DNA of 64,000 nt from Paenibacillus taihuensis. GTDB taxonomy: Bacteria > Bacillota > Bacilli > Paenibacillales > Paenibacillaceae. The notes under the pieces were generated by a model that worked only from the letters and a program-made list of their open reading frames with translations, had not been told where the DNA came from and ran no database searches. Position 1 is the first letter of the stretch; each line of letters starts with the position of its first letter. Location: the NCBI RefSeq assembly GCF_003386535.1, contig NZ_QTTN01000001.1:225979-289978 (forward strand), given 5' to 3'. Positions 46,747-54,566 of the stretch are shown one piece after another. The position numbers were made by a program, and so were the translations under genes.

Positions 46747-47613
46747 ATGGCAACATTTAAAGAGTTTCGTAACAACGTAAAACCGAACTGGTGCCCAGGC
46801 TGCGGAGACTTCTCCGTACAGGCTGCAATTCAGCGTGCTGCTGCAAACGTCGGTCTTGAGCCGGAAGGATTGGCTGTTATCTCGGGTATCGGCTGCTCTG
46901 GACGTATCTCCGGTTATGTAAATGCGTACGGCTTGCACGGTATTCACGGCCGCGCGCTTCCAATCGCGCAAGGCGTGAAGCTGGCGAACCGCGAGCTGAC
47001 GGTTATCGCTTCCGGCGGTGACGGCGACGGCTTCGCAATCGGTATGGGCCACACGGTTCATGCGATTCGCCGTAACATCGACCTGACTTACATCGTTATG
47101 GATAACCAAATTTACGGTCTGACTAAAGGTCAAACATCGCCGCGTTCCGCTGAAGGCTTCAAAACGAAGTCGACGCCGGAAGGCTCGATCGAGTCCACAT
47201 TGTCGCCGCTTGAAATTGCAATGTCCGCTGGCGCAACATTCATCGCGCAATCGTTCTCCAGCGATCTGAAGCAGCTGACTTCGCTTATCGAAGCAGGTCT
47301 GAATCACAAAGGCTTCTCGCTCATCAACGTATTCAGCCCATGCGTAACGTTCAACAAAGTGAACACATACGACTGGTTCAAAGAGAACATCGTGAATCTG
47401 GATCAATTCCCGGATTACGATCCATCGAACCGCGTTGCGGCGATGAACAAGATTATGGAAACAAACGGCATGCTTACTGGCCTTATCTACCAGAACAAAG
47501 AGCGTCAATCGTACGAGTCCATGATCAGCGGCTTCAAGCCGGAAGGTCTTGCTAACCAAGACTTGTCGCTGTCTCAAGACCAGTTCGACAAGCTGCTTAC
47601 AGAATTTAAATAA
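46747..47613 (+). CDS. korB: 2-oxoacid:ferredoxin oxidoreductase, beta subunit
   Basis: 288 residues; thiamine diphosphate-binding subunit. WCPGCGDFSVQAAIQRA, ISGIGCSGRISGYVNAYGLHGIHGRALPIAQGVKLAN and the TPP motif SGGDGDGFAIGMGH...VMDNQIYGLTKGQTSPRS. One base separates it from korA. It lacks a recognisable ferredoxin-like delta subunit in the operon, so electrons likely go to a free ferredoxin. Confidence 0.94.
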   Translation: MATFKEFRNNVKPNWCPGCGDFSVQAAIQRAAANVGLEPEGLAVISGIGCSGRISGYVNAYGLHGIHGRALPIAQGVKLANRELTVIASGGDGDGFAIGMGHTVHAIRRNIDLTYIVMDNQIYGLTKGQTSPRSAEGFKTKSTPEGSIESTLSPLEIAMSAGATFIAQSFSSDLKQLTSLIEAGLNHKGFSLINVFSPCVTFNKVNTYDWFKENIVNLDQFPDYDPSNRVAAMNKIMETNGMLTGLIYQNKERQSYESMISGFKPEGLANQDLSLSQDQFDKLLTEFK

Positions 47614-47627
47614 GAAGCATAATAGTG

Positions 47628-47667
47628 AAGGCATATCGTCGCTCCATGCGAACGGTATGCCTTTCTT
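47628..47667 (+). terminator. Probable terminator after korB
   Basis: AAGGCATA (47628-47635) pairs with TATGCCTT (47656-47663), followed by TCTTAAC; weak T-run. Confidence 0.55.
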
Positions 47668-47696
47668 AACGACATGACAGAAAGGTGTTATTACAT

Positions 47697-48269
47697 ATGA
47701 AAATGGTTCCGGTTGGCGTATCTGCTAGACATATTCATCTATCGAAGGAGCACGTAGAAGCGTTGTTCGGTCAAGGCGCGGAGCTAACGGTGTTCAAGGA
47801 TCTATCGCAGCCTGGGCAATTCGCGGCGAATGAGACAGTCGAAGTCGTTGGACCGAAGGGAAACTTCGCGAAGGTGCGGATTCTCGGTCCAGCTAGAAAG
47901 CGGACGCAGCTCGAAGTGTCGCGTACCGACGCTTTCCAGTTGGGTATTAACCCGCCAGTACGTGAGTCTGGCGATATTGCCGGCTCCGCAGGCATTACGA
48001 TTAAAGGACCTGCAGGCGAAGTAACGATCGACGAAGGCGTTATTGTCGCTGCTCGTCACATTCACTTCCACACGAGTGACGCTGAACGCTGGGGCATCGC
48101 TGACAAGCAGCGGCTGACAGTGAGATTGCAAGGGGAGCGCGGCCTTGTGTTCGAGAATGTCGTTGCAAGGGTGTCGCCTGATTTTGCACTGGATATGCAT
48201 ATGGATACGGATGAAGCGAATGCAGCCGGCGCCAAGACTGGTGATCAAGCGGAGATTATCGGTTCATAG
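47697..48269 (+). CDS. pduL: Phosphate propanoyltransferase (PduL family)
   Basis: 190 residues. VPVGVSARHIHLSKEHVEALFG and the second zinc motif VIVAARHIHFHTSDAERWGI are the paired PduL signatures; transfers acyl groups between CoA and phosphate. It starts directly at the catalytic fold without an N-terminal encapsulation peptide, and no microcompartment genes are nearby, so a free cytosolic enzyme is implied. Next to korAB it could turn acyl-CoA into acyl-phosphate for substrate-level phosphorylation. ATG 47697 after GAAAGG. Confidence 0.92.
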   Translation: MKMVPVGVSARHIHLSKEHVEALFGQGAELTVFKDLSQPGQFAANETVEVVGPKGNFAKVRILGPARKRTQLEVSRTDAFQLGINPPVRESGDIAGSAGITIKGPAGEVTIDEGVIVAARHIHFHTSDAERWGIADKQRLTVRLQGERGLVFENVVARVSPDFALDMHMDTDEANAAGAKTGDQAEIIGS

Positions 48270-48275
48270 CAGTTC

Positions 48276-48316
48276 AAGAGAGGCAATTTCGCTCATATGG
48301 CGAATTGTCTCTTTTT
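48276..48316 (+). terminator. Terminator after pduL
   Basis: AGAGGCAATTTCGC pairs with GCGAATTGTCTCT (G-T tolerated), followed by six T. Confidence 0.85.
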
Positions 48317-48428
48317 TGTTACAATATTCGTCTCCTTCTGTCAGAAGCATTCTCATTCTCTTTATTATGTGATGTCGGTTTGCTATAATATTGGAATGTA
48401 CACGTAGGTTGAGGGGGCGTGAATAGTC

Positions 48429-50000
48429 GTGAAGAAAGAATCCGCAGGCAATGGGAAGGATTTCTCCAAGTACTTTGACTTCTCAGGCGCCAAAGTGCTG
48501 AAGGAAGCCGATGGCAAAACAACTTACCGGATTAACGGTCGAGATATAACGGTGAATGCTGCCCCTAATCACAAAGAAGAGAAACGCAGAGGCAAGGAAG
48601 AGATTCAAGTTCACTATGAATCTTCAATCCCTGCGGAGCTGAAGCAGCTTGGCCATGGCAAGCTCTATCACATCACGACATATGGCTGCCAAATGAACGA
48701 GCATGATACGGAAGTTATGAAAGGCATGTTCGAAGAAATGGGCTATCGGGCTACCGCAGACCGTAACCAAGCGGATGTCATTCTTCTGAACACATGTGCG
48801 ATTCGCGAGAATGCGGAAGATAAGGTGTTTGGCGAGCTTGGCCATTTGAAGCATCTGAAACTCGAGAAGCCGAATCTCATACTCGGCGTTTGCGGCTGTA
48901 TGTCCCAGGAAGAGACAGTCGTGAGCCGCATTATGCAGCGTCATAGCTTCGTTGACTTGATCTTCGGTACGCACAACATTCACAGGCTGCCCTACCTGCT
49001 GCAGGACGCGCTGTTCAGCAAAGAGATGGTCGTTGAAGTGTGGTCCAAGGAAGGCGACATTATCGAGAACTTGCCGAAGAAGCGGGAAGGCATGCGCGGC
49101 TGGGTCAACATTATGTACGGCTGCGACAAGTTCTGTACGTACTGCATCGTACCATATACACGCGGTAAAGAGCGGAGCAGACGTCCAGAGGACGTGATCG
49201 CAGAGGTCCGTGAGCTGGCGCGTCAAGGCTTCAAGGAAATTACGCTGCTCGGTCAGAACGTGAATGCATATGGCAAGGATTTTGAAGATATCACGTATCG
49301 GTTCGGTGATTTGATGGCGGATATGTCCAAGATCGACATTCCGCGCATTCGGTTCATGACGAGCCACCCGCGTGACTTCGACGATCATCTGATCGAGGTG
49401 CTAGGTACGAGAGGCAATCTGGTGGAGCATATCCATCTTCCTGTACAGTCTGGCAGCACGGAAGTGCTCAAGCGGATGAGCCGCAAGTATACGCGCGAGA
49501 TGTTCCTCGAGCTTGTCCGCAAAATCAAGCGGGCGATTCCGGACGTCGTGTTGACGTCGGACATTATCGTCGGTTTCCCAGGGGAGACGGACGAGCAGTT
49601 CGAAGAGACGCTGTCGCTCGTACGCGAAGTGGGCTTCTCATTGGCTTACACGTTCATCTACTCGCCTCGCGAAGGAACGCCAGCCGCGGATATGGAAGAT
49701 AACATTCCGCTGGACGTGAAGAAAGCGAGACTGGCTCGTCTGAACGAGCTTATCGGCGAATTGAGCCGCGAGAGCAACGAGCTGCTCCTGGGACAAGTGA
49801 TCGAAGTGCTGGTCGAGGGCCAGAGCAAGAATAACGCGAACGTGCTGTCCGGACGGACACGTACGAACAAGCTTGTGCACATGGAAGGTCCAGCAGAATG
49901 GATCGGTCAATTCATTGATGCGCAAGTGACAGAAGCGACAACCTGGTATGTGAAGGCAGAGCCTTTAACATCCATCATGAATGAAGAAGCAGTATCTTAA
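48429..50000 (+). CDS. miaB: tRNA-2-methylthio-N6-dimethylallyladenosine synthase
   Basis: 523-residue radical-SAM methylthiotransferase modifying A37 of tRNAs. A ~75-residue extension, typical of Bacillales MiaB, precedes the UPF0004 domain ([40 protein letters not shown]). Radical SAM cysteines C232, C236, C239 in [24 protein letters not shown]-terminal TRAM domain. GTG 48429 follows GAGGGGG. Coupled to ricA as in B. subtilis ymcB-ymcA. Confidence 0.95.
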   Translation: MKKESAGNGKDFSKYFDFSGAKVLKEADGKTTYRINGRDITVNAAPNHKEEKRRGKEEIQVHYESSIPAELKQLGHGKLYHITTYGCQMNEHDTEVMKGMFEEMGYRATADRNQADVILLNTCAIRENAEDKVFGELGHLKHLKLEKPNLILGVCGCMSQEETVVSRIMQRHSFVDLIFGTHNIHRLPYLLQDALFSKEMVVEVWSKEGDIIENLPKKREGMRGWVNIMYGCDKFCTYCIVPYTRGKERSRRPEDVIAEVRELARQGFKEITLLGQNVNAYGKDFEDITYRFGDLMADMSKIDIPRIRFMTSHPRDFDDHLIEVLGTRGNLVEHIHLPVQSGSTEVLKRMSRKYTREMFLELVRKIKRAIPDVVLTSDIIVGFPGETDEQFEETLSLVREVGFSLAYTFIYSPREGTPAADMEDNIPLDVKKARLARLNELIGELSRESNELLLGQVIEVLVEGQSKNNANVLSGRTRTNKLVHMEGPAEWIGQFIDAQVTEATTWYVKAEPLTSIMNEEAVS

Positions 50001-50022
50001 CGACATAGAGGAGCTGGAACCA

Positions 50023-50496
50023 TTGGCAAACCACGAACATAAGCATGACCACGATCACGATCACGGTACGAGCTGCGCAGTACCGAAATTCAATACAGAA
50101 GATATCATCGTTCGCGCCGACATTATGGCGAAGACGAAAGAATTGGCAAGCATGATCTTCACATCGGAAGAGGTTCAACAGTTCCAGCGTGCCGAGAAAC
50201 AGATTAATGGCAATGAGCGCGTGCAAGGTCTGATCGCGCAAATCAAGAAGAAGCAGAAGGAAGTTGTCGCATTCGAGACTACGTTCAAGAACGCAGATAT
50301 GGTTGCGAAGATTGAGCAAGAAATCGAAGTGCTGCAGGATGAGCTGGACGGTATCCCGATCGTATCGGACTTCCAACAAAGCCAAGCAGACATCAACTAC
50401 CTGCTGCAAACAATCGTATCGGTTATTCGCGATACGGTAGCGGAGAAAATCAATGTGGAAGACGCATCGGTTGAAGATCCGGAAGAATGCATGTAA
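50023..50496 (+). CDS. ricA: RicA (YmcA) family regulator, His-rich N-terminus
   Basis: 157 residues of the YmcA/YlbF helical family (EDIIVRADIMAKTKELASMIFTSEEVQQFQRAEKQI...FQQSQADINYLLQTIVSVIRDTVAEKI). In B. subtilis RicA forms a complex with RicF and RicT that carries iron-sulfur clusters and promotes mRNA processing with RNase Y, competence and biofilm formation. Here a histidine/aspartate-rich leader (HEHKHDHDHDHG) precedes the fold, with one Cys just after it and one near the end (EECM). TTG 50023 is preferred for its GAGGAG; ATG 49981 overlaps miaB and has no site. Confidence 0.85.
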   Translation: MANHEHKHDHDHDHGTSCAVPKFNTEDIIVRADIMAKTKELASMIFTSEEVQQFQRAEKQINGNERVQGLIAQIKKKQKEVVAFETTFKNADMVAKIEQEIEVLQDELDGIPIVSDFQQSQADINYLLQTIVSVIRDTVAEKINVEDASVEDPEECM

Positions 50497-50512
50497 CTAT
50501 ATGTGTGAAAAT

Positions 50513-50550
50513 AAAACACCTGCCGATCGAAGGATGCGGCAGGTGTTTTT
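50513..50550. terminator. Bidirectional terminator between ricA and MFS gene
   Basis: AAAACACCTGCCG (50513-50525) pairs with CGGCAGGTGTTTT (50537-50549); A-run and T-run on both sides serve converging genes. Confidence 0.9.
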
Positions 50551-50553
50551 GCA

Positions 50554-51753
50554 TTAGAGATGAGCGTTGGCGCGGCGCCAGCTTAGTGCCAGGATCAATG
50601 CGATAACGGCGAAGCAGCCGCCGAGCCAGAAGCCATAGTCGCGGCCGAAGGCATCATTGATGAAGCCGGCGAGGAACGGGCCCGCGAACATGCCGACGGA
50701 GTAGATCGCCTGGTAGAAGCCCATTGCTGTCGCGCGCTTCGAAGAGGCGAAGGGCTGAATGGCGAGTCCCAGCAGCAGCGGCAGGTGCATGCCCTGCGCA
50801 AGTCCATTCAGCGCCTGCGTCGCGGCGAGCCATCCGAGCGATGGCGAGTACGCAATCGCGACGGTGAAGATGGCGCTGAGCGCATAGCCGACGGCGATGA
50901 CGTTCATGCTGCCGAAGCGAGGTGCGAGCCATCTGCCCGAGATGAGCGAGGTAAAGGCATGCGGCACCATGAAGGCAATGACAATGAGCGTCAGCTGCGT
51001 GTTAGAAGCGCCGAGCGATGTCGCTTTCAGCGGCGTGAAGCCGAACATCGTGATGAACAGCACGCAGTGCGCGAGAATCGAGAGCGTAGACACTTGCACA
51101 AGGGTTCGCGTCTTGAACACTTCCCGCAGATGCTGCATCGAAATCGGAGGTCGGCTGACGCCTTCGCGCGGCTCCTTCACGGCGAAAGCGAGCACGAGTC
51201 CGGCAAGCCCGAGGAAGATGCCCGTGGTGAAGGCAGCATTATAGCTGAATTCGCCTGCGAGCCAGCCGCTTAGCGTCATACCGATCAGTTGACCGGACAC
51301 GGTCATGAAGCTGATGTTGCTCATCGCCTTCGTGGCTTCTGACGATGCGAAGTAGGCAGCATAGAGCACGGTAAATGCAACCCATGCCGAGGCGCATACG
51401 CCGGACATCATCCGGCCTGCGAGCGGCCACAGCCAGGAGCCGGGTATTGTAAATAGCAAGCAGCTTAGTGCGCCGCTGATCATGCCTAGCATGAGGAACG
51501 GTTTGCGCTTATGCAGCTTATCGGAATACAAGCCGAGCGGGAAGCGCACAAGCATCTGGATAAAGCCGTAGCTGCCAAGCACGACACCAATCAGCACGTC
51601 GGCGTATCCTCTGCTTGTCATGAAAGGGGATAGGATCGGCACGTACACATATAGCGTCGACCAGTAGAGCAGCGTAACGACGATGAAGATGAGGTGATCC
51701 GTCCGGTTCGCGGCAATTAGCGGTTTCTCGGACGTCACAGCTGCAGTAGACAA
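50554..51753 (-). CDS. Major facilitator superfamily transporter
   Basis: About 399 residues with roughly twelve hydrophobic helices. GVVLGSYGFIQMLVRFPLGLYSDKLHKRKPFLMLG contains the MFS loop 2-3 motif (GxLxDRxGRR-like). Substrate not predictable; drug or sugar efflux are options. TTG 51753 is favoured because AAAAGGAGTGA lies ahead of it; TTG 51789 has AGGAGG almost touching. One of only two minus-strand genes, so probably an accessory insertion in the backbone. Confidence 0.85.
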   Translation of the reverse strand: MSTAAVTSEKPLIAANRTDHLIFIVVTLLYWSTLYVYVPILSPFMTSRGYADVLIGVVLGSYGFIQMLVRFPLGLYSDKLHKRKPFLMLGMISGALSCLLFTIPGSWLWPLAGRMMSGVCASAWVAFTVLYAAYFASSEATKAMSNISFMTVSGQLIGMTLSGWLAGEFSYNAAFTTGIFLGLAGLVLAFAVKEPREGVSRPPISMQHLREVFKTRTLVQVSTLSILAHCVLFITMFGFTPLKATSLGASNTQLTLIVIAFMVPHAFTSLISGRWLAPRFGSMNVIAVGYALSAIFTVAIAYSPSLGWLAATQALNGLAQGMHLPLLLGLAIQPFASSKRATAMGFYQAIYSVGMFAGPFLAGFINDAFGRDYGFWLGGCFAVIALILALSWRRANAHL

Positions 51754-51941
51754 GGAAGGGTCACTCCTTTTACGATAAAATGAGAACAATCCTCCTAACT
51801 GTATCGCATGGGACGAGGCACGGCAATATTTTTTACCGGGCAGGGGATTGTGAGGAAACTATTGCGCAGCTTCAGTCGTATAAAGGGAAGTGCGTGCAGA
51901 AGGTTGATTGAGAAGGATGTAAACCGGGAAGGAGAGCTTGG

Positions 51942-52496
51942 ATGGAGACGAGTAAAATACCGAATCAGAGCGTGAAGAGGTCTTGGGTGCGAGAGCTGAG
52001 GGATTGGTTCGTCTCGCTCGCGGTGGCGATAGTCGTAGCACTGCTCGTGCAGAACTACGCGTTTGCACAAACGGAGGTCAAGAATATATCGATGCAGAAG
52101 ACGCTCGTCGAAGGCCAGCGCCTCATTGAGGACAAGCTGAGCTATCATTTCGAGTCGCCGCACCGCGGAGATATTGTCATCATTAACGGGCCGGAGAGCG
52201 ACAAACGGCTTATTAAGCGGGTCATTGGCTTGCCAGGCGACGTGATCGACTTTACGGATGACGGACAAGTGACGATCAACGGCAAGGCGTTGAATGAACC
52301 ATACATAAAAGGACGTTCTTACTCCAATGGCTTGCCAGTGCCATATGCGGTGCCGGAGAAAACCGTGTTCGTCATGGGCGATAACCGCGAGAACAGCATG
52401 GACAGCCGTGCGATTGGACCGATCGCTTACTCGAGCGTCGAAGGTCGTGCCGTATTCAGGCTCTGGCCGCTCAATAAGTTCGGACAACTCAACTAA
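51942..52496 (+). CDS. lepB: Type I signal peptidase
   Basis: 184 residues, one N-terminal membrane helix (about 22-42). Catalytic S50 in NISMQKTL and K92 in RLIKRVIGLPGD; box E VMGDNRENSMDSRAIGPI. The usual SMxPTL has K for P here. Cleaves signal peptides on the outer membrane face; Bacillales carry several such paralogues. ATG 51942 follows GGAAGGAGAG. Confidence 0.93.
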   Translation: METSKIPNQSVKRSWVRELRDWFVSLAVAIVVALLVQNYAFAQTEVKNISMQKTLVEGQRLIEDKLSYHFESPHRGDIVIINGPESDKRLIKRVIGLPGDVIDFTDDGQVTINGKALNEPYIKGRSYSNGLPVPYAVPEKTVFVMGDNRENSMDSRAIGPIAYSSVEGRAVFRLWPLNKFGQLN

Positions 52497-52572
52497 TTGG
52501 AAGGTTATTGCATATTCATGCCTCGGATGGGGAATTCTACCTTCGCCTATATTCTGGAGGTGGAATTGAACG

Positions 52573-52917
52573 ATGAGAGCAATATGGATGACAATGGTGC
52601 TGGTCGTGCTGATGCTAAGCACGTCGGCCGTTCAAGCTGGAGCCGAACCGACGTATGCCAAGTGGGGCAGGCTTGCGATGAAGGAAACGACTAAGAAATA
52701 TCACGCCGATATCATCGACTATAAGCATGTCGGCCGGAAGGTGGAAGAAGGCGGGCTGATGTCCGAGACCTTCCGTCTGCAGCTGCGCAAAGGATCGAAG
52801 GAGTTCGAAGTGACGGTGCGCATCTGGTTCGAGCAGCAAAGCGAGCGAGTCGTGCGGATTCATTTTACGGAGGATGACAAAGCAGACGGGCTGCCGGCTG
52901 CGATGTATCAGATTTGA
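52573..52917 (+). CDS. Secreted DUF3889-family protein
   Basis: 114 residues. Signal peptide in residues 1-23 (cleavage near AQAGAEP), then [32 protein letters not shown], the DUF3889 signature. Function unknown. ATG behind CTGGAGGTGG. Follows the signal peptidase gene by 76 bases. Confidence 0.82.
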   Translation: MRAIWMTMVLVVLMLSTSAVQAGAEPTYAKWGRLAMKETTKKYHADIIDYKHVGRKVEEGGLMSETFRLQLRKGSKEFEVTVRIWFEQQSERVVRIHFTEDDKADGLPAAMYQI

Positions 52918-52978
52918 TTTTGAATCCTTTTGCGAGGCTGCGCCGTATGTGAGCATATACCAATTGGGAGGGATAAGC

Positions 52979-53290
52979 ATGATTTTATCAACGACACCAA
53001 CGATTGAAGGACAACCGATTCAGCAATATTACGGCGTAGTAACCGGAGAAGCGATTATGGGCGCTAACATCGTACGCGATCTGTTCGCGTCGATTACGGA
53101 TATCGTCGGCGGCCGCTCCGGCGCGTACGAGACGAAGCTGAAGGAAGCGCGGGACGTTGCGTTCAGCGAAATGTCCAGCCAAGCGTCGCGCCTCGGTGCT
53201 AATGCGATTGTCGGTATCGATATTGATTACGAAGTGGTGCGTGAAGGCATGCTGATGGTTGCCGTCAGCGGTACTGCGGTTCGCGTGTAA
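52979..53290 (+). CDS. YbjQ-family (UPF0145) protein
   Basis: 103 residues: [69 protein letters not shown] is the hallmark of the YbjQ/DUF74 family, a pentameric fold sometimes called heavy-metal-binding. Function unknown. ATG 52979 after GGGAGGGATAAGC. Confidence 0.93.
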   Translation: MILSTTPTIEGQPIQQYYGVVTGEAIMGANIVRDLFASITDIVGGRSGAYETKLKEARDVAFSEMSSQASRLGANAIVGIDIDYEVVREGMLMVAVSGTAVRV

Positions 53291-53297
53291 TGGGATA

Positions 53298-53332
53298 AAC
53301 AGCGTCCGGGTTCGCTCGGATGCTGTTTTTTA
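53298..53332 (+). terminator. Terminator after ybjQ-like gene
   Basis: AACAGCGTCCG (53298-53308) pairs with CGGATGCTGTT (53317-53327), followed by T-run. Confidence 0.85.
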
Positions 53333-53429
53333 ATTGCACCAGAGCCGGAATATGGTGGACATCGAGAGCTCATGAAGAGTAAAATGCTACTAGCACAAGT
53401 AACTTAAGCTTGAAGGAGCGGTAACAGCA

Positions 53430-53738
53430 ATGGGAGAAATTACGGCAAGCGAGCTGGAAACCCGGCTGCGTGAAGGCGAGAAGCTGAGCGTCATTGACGT
53501 TCGCGAGCCTGACGAGTGGGAATCCGGCCATATCAAAGAAGCGATCAGCATCCCGATGTCGGTATTTATCGAGCGCCTTGGCGAGCTGAACGACATGGAA
53601 GAGCCGCTCTACCTGGTGTGCAGAAGCGGCAACCGCAGCGGCAGAGTGAGCGAATACTTAGCCACGCAAGGCTATGAAGTCGTGAATGTGCTTGGCGGCA
53701 TGCTGAGCTGGCCGGGTCAAGTTGTAACTGGCGAATAA
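53430..53738 (+). CDS. Single-domain rhodanese-like protein
   Basis: 102 residues. VIDVREPDEWESGHIKEAISIPMSVF and the active-site loop YLVCRSGNRSGRVSEYL with catalytic cysteine. Sulfurtransferase activity likely; partner unknown. ATG 53430 after GGAGCGGTAA. Confidence 0.92.
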   Translation: MGEITASELETRLREGEKLSVIDVREPDEWESGHIKEAISIPMSVFIERLGELNDMEEPLYLVCRSGNRSGRVSEYLATQGYEVVNVLGGMLSWPGQVVTGE

Positions 53739-53752
53739 GCAGGTAGAAATGG

Positions 53753-53800
53753 AAAAAGCATTTTGTTCATCCGCCAAGGGTGAGCAAGATGCTTTTTTGT
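53753..53800. terminator. Bidirectional terminator between rhodanese and lipoprotein genes
   Basis: AAAAAGCATTTTGTTCA (53753-53769) pairs with TGAGCAAGATGCTTTTTT (53781-53798). Confidence 0.85.
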
Positions 53801-53809
53801 TTGTGATGG

Positions 53810-54385
53810 TCAGTCATAACCGCCTTCAGCAGCAGGCAGTGCTTTGTATTCTTCCCTGGCAGCGACGATCTTCATGATGTCAACGCGAAGCTGCTTCAGC
53901 TTCTCCGCATCATTGGAAACCGTGCAATGCCGATCCGTCCAAGTGAGTTCGCGCGTTGCGCCGTCTATCGTTATTTTCCACGTATCTTCCCCGTATGGCG
54001 TTTGCTCGCAAGTGCTGGCACCCGGCTTGTATGGCTCGATATCGATATTCATAATTTCGATCGCTTTCATTTTCGCATAGATGTTCGCCATCTCGTCCGC
54101 TGATAAGGCGAGGTTTGCCGTCGCGGTACCTTTTACAATCAAGTCCTTCGTGACCGTATCGGTATATGTGTTGACTTCGTTCTTATTCACCTCGCCATAG
54201 CCAAACTTGACCGAGAAGTCAAACTCGCTCGGCATCGTATCTGACATGACCCAGCGTTCCGTTTTATCATCCGCCCGCGGTTTCAGCTCCGAGCCCGCTC
54301 TCTCTCCGCAGCCTGTCAGCACCAGTATTACTGCAAGCAATGCGATCTGAATTTTCAACATGTGCTTTCTCATTCGCAACGGCAT
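53810..54385 (-). CDS. Predicted lipoprotein, unknown function
   Basis: Up to 191 residues. The N-terminal hydrophobic stretch ends in the lipobox LVLTGC, so it should be anchored outside the membrane. The mature part is mixed alpha/beta with two further cysteines (ASTCEQ and DRHCTV) that could form a disulfide. No family recognised. Start is ambiguous between ATG 54385, TTG 54379 and ATG 54373 near GAAGGGGGAG. Divergent from copA. Confidence 0.8.
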   Translation of the reverse strand: MPLRMRKHMLKIQIALLAVILVLTGCGERAGSELKPRADDKTERWVMSDTMPSEFDFSVKFGYGEVNKNEVNTYTDTVTKDLIVKGTATANLALSADEMANIYAKMKAIEIMNIDIEPYKPGASTCEQTPYGEDTWKITIDGATRELTWTDRHCTVSNDAEKLKQLRVDIMKIVAAREEYKALPAAEGGYD

Positions 54386-54566
54386 TCTCCCCCTTCTATT
54401 TACTCTCAGCTACCTATTATGACGGATTTTACCATCAATTGTTGCAGAAGTTATGCGATCGAATCATGAGGCAGGCAGCCTGACCATATAGTGAAGAGTA
54501 GGACAGCTTATTGCACCCCGTGTAATATGCTTGATTGAGCTCCTAAGCTAGGAGGAATCGATAACG

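Noticed and set aside
50554..51753. Genomic island or horizontally acquired block around the MFS gene
   Set aside because: Opposite strand only; no repeats, integrase or tRNA, and composition by eye is like the neighbours.
54421..54560. Copper-responsive operator before copA
   Set aside because: No CsoR- or CueR-type palindrome recognised in the lipoprotein-copA gap.
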